From contig JAGNZX010000004.1 of the NCBI GenBank assembly GCA_017984185.1, positions 1 through 18,762 of the forward strand: a stretch of DNA of 18,762 nucleotides. The letters are read 5' to 3'. This stretch comes from Minisyncoccota bacterium (lineage in GTDB: Bacteria; Patescibacteriota; Minisyncoccia; Phycocordibacterales; UBA9973). How positions within the stretch are numbered: the stretch's first letter is position 1; every line of letters starts with the position of its first letter. Made by a program: the position numbers and the translations under genes. The notes under the pieces were generated by a model, which was not told the origin of the DNA, made no database searches, and saw only the letters and a list, made by a program, of their open reading frames with translations. Below, one piece after another: positions 14,578 to 18,762 of the stretch.

Positions 14578-17500
14578 TTATTTAATCATGAAACCTCGCA
14601 ACTGCTCGATGATCGGCGCCACAGTTTCATCGGTGATATCTTCAGGTTTGATTTTGCATTTCGCAAAAATTTGTTTTTGTATTTCCAAACCACAAGCAAC
14701 CAACTTTTCACGTTCAGCTTCTTTTCCTTTGTTGGCATGTTCATAACGGACTCGCGCTTCTTCCATTCTGCCTAAGTAAGAGACCACTCCATGTGGGTTC
14801 ACCCTTCCATCTGAATAATGCACAATTTTTATCATCAAATCACCACCTTCAGAGTGTTTACAAAGAGAGGAAAAACGATTCTCGTTTACCACAAAAACCA
14901 AATCTTCTGATATGCCAAGTTCTCTCATGATTTTCAAATTAGCTTCGTGTTCATCTTGTCCGTATTTTTCAATAAATTCTTTTTTAACATTTTCCCAATA
15001 CTCCAGACCTTCTGGTTGCACAAAATCTGGGAAATAATCGAGTCTAGCTTTTATAATATTCCCCATATCGTGCAGCAAACAAGCAGTAACGATATTTTCT
15101 TTATCGACTTTTTCTGTAAAATTATCACAAATGAGCGAGGCTACTGCTGCCACTCGGAGCATGTGCGCTTGTAAACTTGGTGGAATTTTATATTTCTTGT
15201 AGATATCACTGACAGTCATCTCCATCTTGTCCCCTGGATTTAGTCCAAGTTTTTTGCGTCGATCTTGAAGTTCACGCATAAATTCGCGGTATTCCCCTTC
15301 GGCTTTCAGCGCTGATGTTATTTCTGTGTTTAATTCAACTTCACTTGAAAGACTGGCATCAAAAATTACTTCTTTCACATTCAATTCTTCTTTAATCAAT
15401 TCTAAGTATTCACTTGATAACTTTTCACTTTCTACTTTATACTTGAGCGAAGCGAGCGCTTGTTTTACTGGAAGTTTTGCTTTTTGTCGCGCCTCTAATC
15501 CAAGAGAAACTACATATCTTACTAGCTTCATTTGTTCCATCTCTTTTTCTGTTCCGAAACCGCCCCCCATAGGCCAATTAGACAAGTGCACACTTTCTAC
15601 ATCGCCTTTTTGTATCTTGGTCCCCTTGAAGAAAAACTTAGGTACTTCTATATCTGGGACCTTTAGTCTTTGCCATATATCTTCTGATGCAAAAGGTGCA
15701 AATGGTGCCATAACTTTCGCCAAAGTTTTAAGTACGATGTATAGTGTACGCTTTGCAGCCTTGTCACCATCTTTTATTCTTTCTCGTGAACGGCGCAAAT
15801 ACCAAGTAGAAAGATCTCCAATGAAATCACGGATTGCGCGTACAGGCTCAAGTAATCTATAACTATCTAGGTGATTTTTTGAATCAAAAATCAGATAATC
15901 TAGTCGACCCAATATCCATTTATCTAAAACATTTTGAGGATCTATGCCACTATAAAATTCATACACACATTCTTCTTCTTTATCTCGATAAAGTTCATAA
16001 AATGCGAGCACGTTGTAAAGCAAGGTAAATACTTGCTGGTGCAAGAGGGCCACGGTTTTTTCATCAAAGTTTTTTGATTCACCTGGTTGATTCACTGAAT
16101 ACATCCACATGCGCAAAGTATCGACTCCGTATTTATCCATCATCACCCACGGATCAACGACGTTGCCGAGTGACTTCGACATCTTTTTACCATTGGCATC
16201 GAGCAAGTGTCCGAGACAAATTACATTTTTATAAGCCTTGCCCCGCCCCATGAGCACACCGACAGCATGCAAAGTATAAAACCAACCTCGAGTCTGATCG
16301 ATAGCTTCACTGATATAGTCCGCCGGAAACCCAGGACCATCGACAAATTTTTTATTCTCAAAAGGATAATGATCTTGAGCAAATGGCATCGCTCCGGAAT
16401 CAAACCACACGTCCATCACCTCTTTTGTTCTCGTCATTTTTCCTCCACAAGCTTGCCCTGAGTCTGTCGAATGGGTGCAAACCAATTTTATTTCATCAAT
16501 ATATGGCTTGTGTAGATCGAGTTCATAATTATCATTATGAGGAATTGGCACAAAACCATGCTCGTGGTGAAGCTCCGCATTGCGATTTTTTATATTGCTG
16601 TGGAAAATCTCGAGCGAACGCGCCTTGTCTGCTCCTTCGATGATAGCTGGAATAAGTTCTACCGACAAACCGTGCGAGACGATAAGTATACTTTCATTTT
16701 TATTTGTACTATTTATCTCATACAAAAAGTCTCCAAAACGCTTTTTCCCATCTTGAAAACTCTCCCCGTTTGGAGCCCTGGTATCAAAATCCCAATTTTC
16801 ACGCTTGGTAAAATCCCAATATTCTTTTTCAGGGTGCTCAGAAAAATCTCCAAACTCTAACTCGCGAATTCTCTCATCGTAAATTATTTTATCTTTAGGG
16901 AAATTTATCTTCTCAGCGACGAGTTCAGCTGTCTCGCGAGTTCGCAAAAATGGTGAGCAATAAATCTTTGTAATTTTCTTACCATCCAGTATTTTGGTTG
17001 TATTTTGCACTTGCTCCCGGCCTTTTTCGGTTAGGTGGTTTGCATTTCGATTTGAAGAATAAATATGTTTTGCATTGTTCTCGGCTTCACCGTGACGCAT
17101 AACATAATAATGATTGCCTGACTTCTCGGAATTTTTCTTTAAATCTTCTACCCCACTCACGACGTGTTTCTCTCCACATTTTTCACAAAGCCAGACTGGA
17201 AGTGGTGTCCCCCAATATCTTTCTCGAGAAATCGCCCAATCTTTTATCTCGCGTAGCCATTCTCCAAAACGTCCATCACGGATATGCGAAGGTTCCCAAT
17301 TTATCTTCTGGTTTTCACTAATAAGTTGCTCTTTAATTTTTGGATCCGACATCCGGATATACCAAGAATCCCTTGCATAATAAATGAGCGCAGTTTTACA
17401 ACGCCAACAATGCGGATACGAGTGAGTATAATTTTCTTTTTTGAAAAATAAATTTTTTGCAGTTAGATAATTTATGATATCCACGTCGAGAGTCGGCTTG

Positions 17501-18624
17501 CCGTTCTCATCTTTCTCTTTCACAAAGCGCCCTTCCAAGAAATCTGTGCCTTTCACAAATTTACCTTCGAGGTTTACCAAATGATGTTTCGGTAAACCGA
17601 CTTTTGTGCCGAGCACAAAGTCATCTTGTCCGTACATCACTGCTGTGTGCACGATACCAGTACCATCGGTCGTGGTCACAAAGTCCGCTCCGTAAACCTT
17701 GAAAGCTTTTTCGGCCGATTCTCCTTTGGCTTCGACTTGATCTTTCAAATATGGGAAAAGTGGTTCATAAGCTAAGCCCACCAATTCTTTTCCTTTCACC
17801 TCCCCCACAATTTCCAAATTTTCGCCGAGCACTGATAATCGCTCTTTGGCTACAACATAAATCTCGTTACTATTTTTTACTTTGACATAATCAATATCTT
17901 CCCCCACCGCTAGGCCGACGTTTCCCGGCAAAGTCCACGGAGTGGTCGTCCAAGCCAAGATATAAGTATTTTCTTGACCAATTACTTTAAACTTTACATA
18001 CAAAGATAAATCTTTCACGTCTTCATATCCCTGCGCAAGCTCGTGACTGGATAGTGCGGTTCCACAACGCGGACACCAAGGCACCACTTTATAATCTTTA
18101 TACAAAAGTTTTTGCTCGTCGACTTTTTTTACAACATTCCAAAGAGATTCGATATATGAATTGTGATAAGTCACATATGGATTTTCCAAATCAGTCCAGT
18201 AACCCATACGCTCTGTAAAATTCTTCCAGACATCGAGCAATTCCCAGACATTTTCCTTACATTCTTGGTTAAATTTAGCAATGCCATATTCTTCAATGGC
18301 TTTTTTAGAATTCAGCCCAAGTTTTTTCTCTACTTGAAGCTCGACTGGTAGCCCGTGTGTGTCCCAGCCCCCTTTTCGGCGGACATGAAAACCACGCATA
18401 GTTTTGTATCTAGGTATAGCATCTTTAAAAGACCGAGCTTCGAGATGGTGAATACCTGGTCGGCCATTTGCTGTCGGCGGACCTTCGTAAAAAACAAATT
18501 CTTTTTTACCCTCTTTTTGCTCTACCGACTTTTCAAAAACTTTGTTCTCCTTCCAGAACTTCAAAATTTTCTCTTCACGTTGCGCTGCTTCACTCTTTAA
18601 TTTTTCTTTTTGTTCTTCACTCAT
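14578..18624 (-). CDS. ileS: Isoleucyl-tRNA synthetase with inserted histidine phosphatase and C-terminal HD domain
   Basis: The enzyme charges tRNA-Ile and edits valine. At 1348 residues it is about 200-400 longer than usual. Order: catalytic domain with NGRPGIHHLEAR at 54-64 (the GIHH variant of HIGH seen in Bacteroidetes-type IleRS); CxxC at 184-187; CP1 editing domain with WTTTPWTLPGN from 225 and GTGIVHTAVMYGQDD at 321-335; CWRC at 406-409; a histidine phosphatase domain at about 504-690 (RHG at 510-512); return to the synthetase (ELDLHKPYIDEIKL, MDVWFDSGAMPFAQ); KKMSKSLGN at 813-821; anticodon domain to about 1133; HD domain at about 1134-1300 (H1154, H1185-D1186, D1272). The frame is continuous and every domain keeps its key residues. 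The start at 18624 is fixed by a -10 box 5 nt upstream. A HAD phosphatase gene follows after 4 nt. Confidence 0.95.
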   Translation of the reverse strand: MSEEQKEKLKSEAAQREEKILKFWKENKVFEKSVEQKEGKKEFVFYEGPPTANGRPGIHHLEARSFKDAIPRYKTMRGFHVRRKGGWDTHGLPVELQVEKKLGLNSKKAIEEYGIAKFNQECKENVWELLDVWKNFTERMGYWTDLENPYVTYHNSYIESLWNVVKKVDEQKLLYKDYKVVPWCPRCGTALSSHELAQGYEDVKDLSLYVKFKVIGQENTYILAWTTTPWTLPGNVGLAVGEDIDYVKVKNSNEIYVVAKERLSVLGENLEIVGEVKGKELVGLAYEPLFPYLKDQVEAKGESAEKAFKVYGADFVTTTDGTGIVHTAVMYGQDDFVLGTKVGLPKHHLVNLEGKFVKGTDFLEGRFVKEKDENGKPTLDVDIINYLTAKNLFFKKENYTHSYPHCWRCKTALIYYARDSWYIRMSDPKIKEQLISENQKINWEPSHIRDGRFGEWLREIKDWAISRERYWGTPLPVWLCEKCGEKHVVSGVEDLKKNSEKSGNHYYVMRHGEAENNAKHIYSSNRNANHLTEKGREQVQNTTKILDGKKITKIYCSPFLRTRETAELVAEKINFPKDKIIYDERIRELEFGDFSEHPEKEYWDFTKRENWDFDTRAPNGESFQDGKKRFGDFLYEINSTNKNESILIVSHGLSVELIPAIIEGADKARSLEIFHSNIKNRNAELHHEHGFVPIPHNDNYELDLHKPYIDEIKLVCTHSTDSGQACGGKMTRTKEVMDVWFDSGAMPFAQDHYPFENKKFVDGPGFPADYISEAIDQTRGWFYTLHAVGVLMGRGKAYKNVICLGHLLDANGKKMSKSLGNVVDPWVMMDKYGVDTLRMWMYSVNQPGESKNFDEKTVALLHQQVFTLLYNVLAFYELYRDKEEECVYEFYSGIDPQNVLDKWILGRLDYLIFDSKNHLDSYRLLEPVRAIRDFIGDLSTWYLRRSRERIKDGDKAAKRTLYIVLKTLAKVMAPFAPFASEDIWQRLKVPDIEVPKFFFKGTKIQKGDVESVHLSNWPMGGGFGTEKEMEQMKLVRYVVSLGLEARQKAKLPVKQALASLKYKVESEKLSSEYLELIKEELNVKEVIFDASLSSEVELNTEITSALKAEGEYREFMRELQDRRKKLGLNPGDKMEMTVSDIYKKYKIPPSLQAHMLRVAAVASLICDNFTEKVDKENIVTACLLHDMGNIIKARLDYFPDFVQPEGLEYWENVKKEFIEKYGQDEHEANLKIMRELGISEDLVFVVNENRFSSLCKHSEGGDLMIKIVHYSDGRVNPHGVVSYLGRMEEARVRYEHANKGKEAEREKLVACGLEIQKQIFAKCKIKPEDITDETVAPIIEQLRGFMIK
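14725..15225 (-). other. HD phosphohydrolase domain fused to the IleRS C-terminus
   Basis: Residues about 1134-1300 of the IleRS form an HD domain: H1154 in LQAHMLRVA, the paired H1185-D1186 in ACLLHDMGNI, and D1272 in VHYSDGRVN, in the order H...HD...D. The normal IleRS anticodon-domain ending (LKAEGEYREFMRELQDRRKK) lies just before it. HD domains of this kind hydrolyse phosphate esters, often nucleotides. The domain looks intact. I recall free-standing CPR proteins with very similar YKKYKI...LQ.H.LRVA starts, but cannot check. Confidence 0.88.
15223..15235 (-). promoter_or_regulatory. Possible internal ribosome binding site and start for a free HD protein
   Basis: Within ileS the minus strand reads AGGGG (15231-15235), 5 nt, then an in-frame ATG at 15223-15225 (M1134), with a second ATG two codons on (M1136). 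The site falls at the junction between the anticodon domain and the HD domain. Initiation here would give an HD protein of about 213-215 residues. It may be a relic of a former separate gene, or chance. Confidence 0.3.
16555..17115 (-). other. Histidine phosphatase domain inserted in IleRS
   Basis: Residues about 504-690 of the IleRS match the branch 1 histidine phosphatase (phosphoglycerate mutase-like) family. The catalytic RHG is at 510-512 (YYVMRHGEAENN), the second arginine in SPFLRTRETAE at about 557-567, the glutamate in RIRELEFGDFSE at about 586-596, and the second histidine in LIVSHGLSVEL at 651. All four elements are present and in order, so the domain should be active. It sits between the GVEDLKK segment and the ELDLHKPYIDEIKL segment, which are near neighbours in ordinary IleRS. 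Confidence 0.92.
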
Positions 18625-18629
18625 TTTTT

Positions 18630-18638
18630 ATTCTAACA
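18630..18638 (-). promoter_or_regulatory. ileS promoter
   Basis: TGTTAGAAT on the minus strand is an extended -10 ending 5 nt (all A) before the ileS ATG, predicting a leaderless transcript. A second box, TATAAT at 18638-18643, lies just upstream and could give a leader of a few nucleotides instead. I see no T-box or other leader structure of the kind that controls synthetase genes in Firmicutes. Confidence 0.6.
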
Positions 18639-18696
18639 TTATACATAATGTCATAATTTCTTTCATCTTCTCAATTTTTAAGATCAGACATAAAAT

Positions 18697-18762
18697 CTAA
18701 AATTTAGAATCCTTCGACTTATATTTAGGCTTGCTATCGTGAGTTATCTTTGCTAATTTTAT
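18697..18762 (-). CDS. Possible C-terminal end of an upstream gene (partial)
   Basis: From the window edge one minus-strand frame stays open for 21 codons and stops at TAG (18697-18699). The residues are lysine-rich (ITHDSKPKYKSKDSKF at the end), like the basic tail of many proteins. The stretch is too short to assign and could be chance in AT-rich DNA. Between this stop and the ileS promoter, 18644-18696 shows nothing else that I recognise. Confidence 0.3.
   Translation of the reverse strand: MKLAKITHDSKPKYKSKDSKF

Noticed and set aside
18442..18456. Degenerate HIGH motif (GIHH) in IleRS as a sign of a dead enzyme
   Set aside because: The PGIHH form is normal in the Bacteroidetes-type IleRS branch, and KMSKS and the editing motifs are intact.
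14578..18624. IleRS length as an assembly chimera of separate genes
   Set aside because: The reading frame is continuous, synthetase sequence resumes correctly after the insertion, and the promoter fits the 18624 start. It cannot be fully excluded without reads.
18644..18762. T-box or other riboswitch upstream of ileS
   Set aside because: The stretch is AT-rich without a T-box core or an antiterminator-like helix, and the -10 box next to the ATG leaves no leader.
1..18762. TGA read as glycine or tryptophan, CRISPR arrays, tRNA or rRNA genes
   Set aside because: All genes are full length under the standard code with no internal TGA; no repeat array was seen, and there is no intergenic space large enough for an rRNA and no tRNA-like cloverleaf that I could find.

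Overview
The window looks like a piece of a streamlined, moderately AT-rich genome of the Candidate Phyla Radiation (Patescibacteria), most likely near the Parcubacteria/Nomurabacteria. This is inferred from protein style (short ribosomal protein S18, an S6 with tails at both ends, an elongation factor P with a non-canonical loop, a compact MetRS), from 1-9 nt gaps inside operons, and from an almost complete lack of non-coding DNA. I ran no database search. All 18 full-length genes read through under the standard code. Fourteen stop with TAA, four with TAG and none with TGA.

Layout. Positions 1-2170 carry plus-strand recA and efp. Between them, on the minus strand, sits a small DUF559 (Vsr-like) endonuclease gene bracketed by two inverted, GC-rich palindromes, which looks like an inserted cassette. 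A strong two-way terminator at 2175-2210 separates efp from a long minus-strand block covering the rest of the window. In transcription order (right to left) that block holds ileS-HAD phosphatase; MBL hydrolase-PNPOx-like protein-recO; a membrane-anchored DUF11-like protein-glyQS-unknown 287-residue protein; an M16 peptidase; AI-2E permease-metG-tatD; and rpsF-ssb-rpsR.

The transcription units can be read from spacing and promoters. Gaps inside units are 1-9 nt, gaps between units are 20-40 nt. At the head of six units (efp, AI-2E permease, M16 peptidase, DUF11-like protein, MBL hydrolase, ileS) an extended -10 box of the form TGnTANNAT or TGnTAATAT ends 5-6 nt before the ATG, so the mRNA should start at or next to the start codon (leaderless). 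A looser version lies before rpsF.

The most striking object is the 1348-residue isoleucyl-tRNA synthetase (14578-18624). A complete histidine phosphatase domain with its RHG motif and other catalytic residues is inserted in the catalytic body before KMSKS, and a complete HD phosphohydrolase domain is fused to the C-terminus. The HD part is preceded by an in-frame Shine-Dalgarno-like AGGGG and ATG, as if a former independent gene had been joined on. The parts thus combine translation (three aminoacyl-tRNA synthetases, EF-P, S6, S18), DNA recombination and repair (RecA, RecO, SSB), and envelope proteins.
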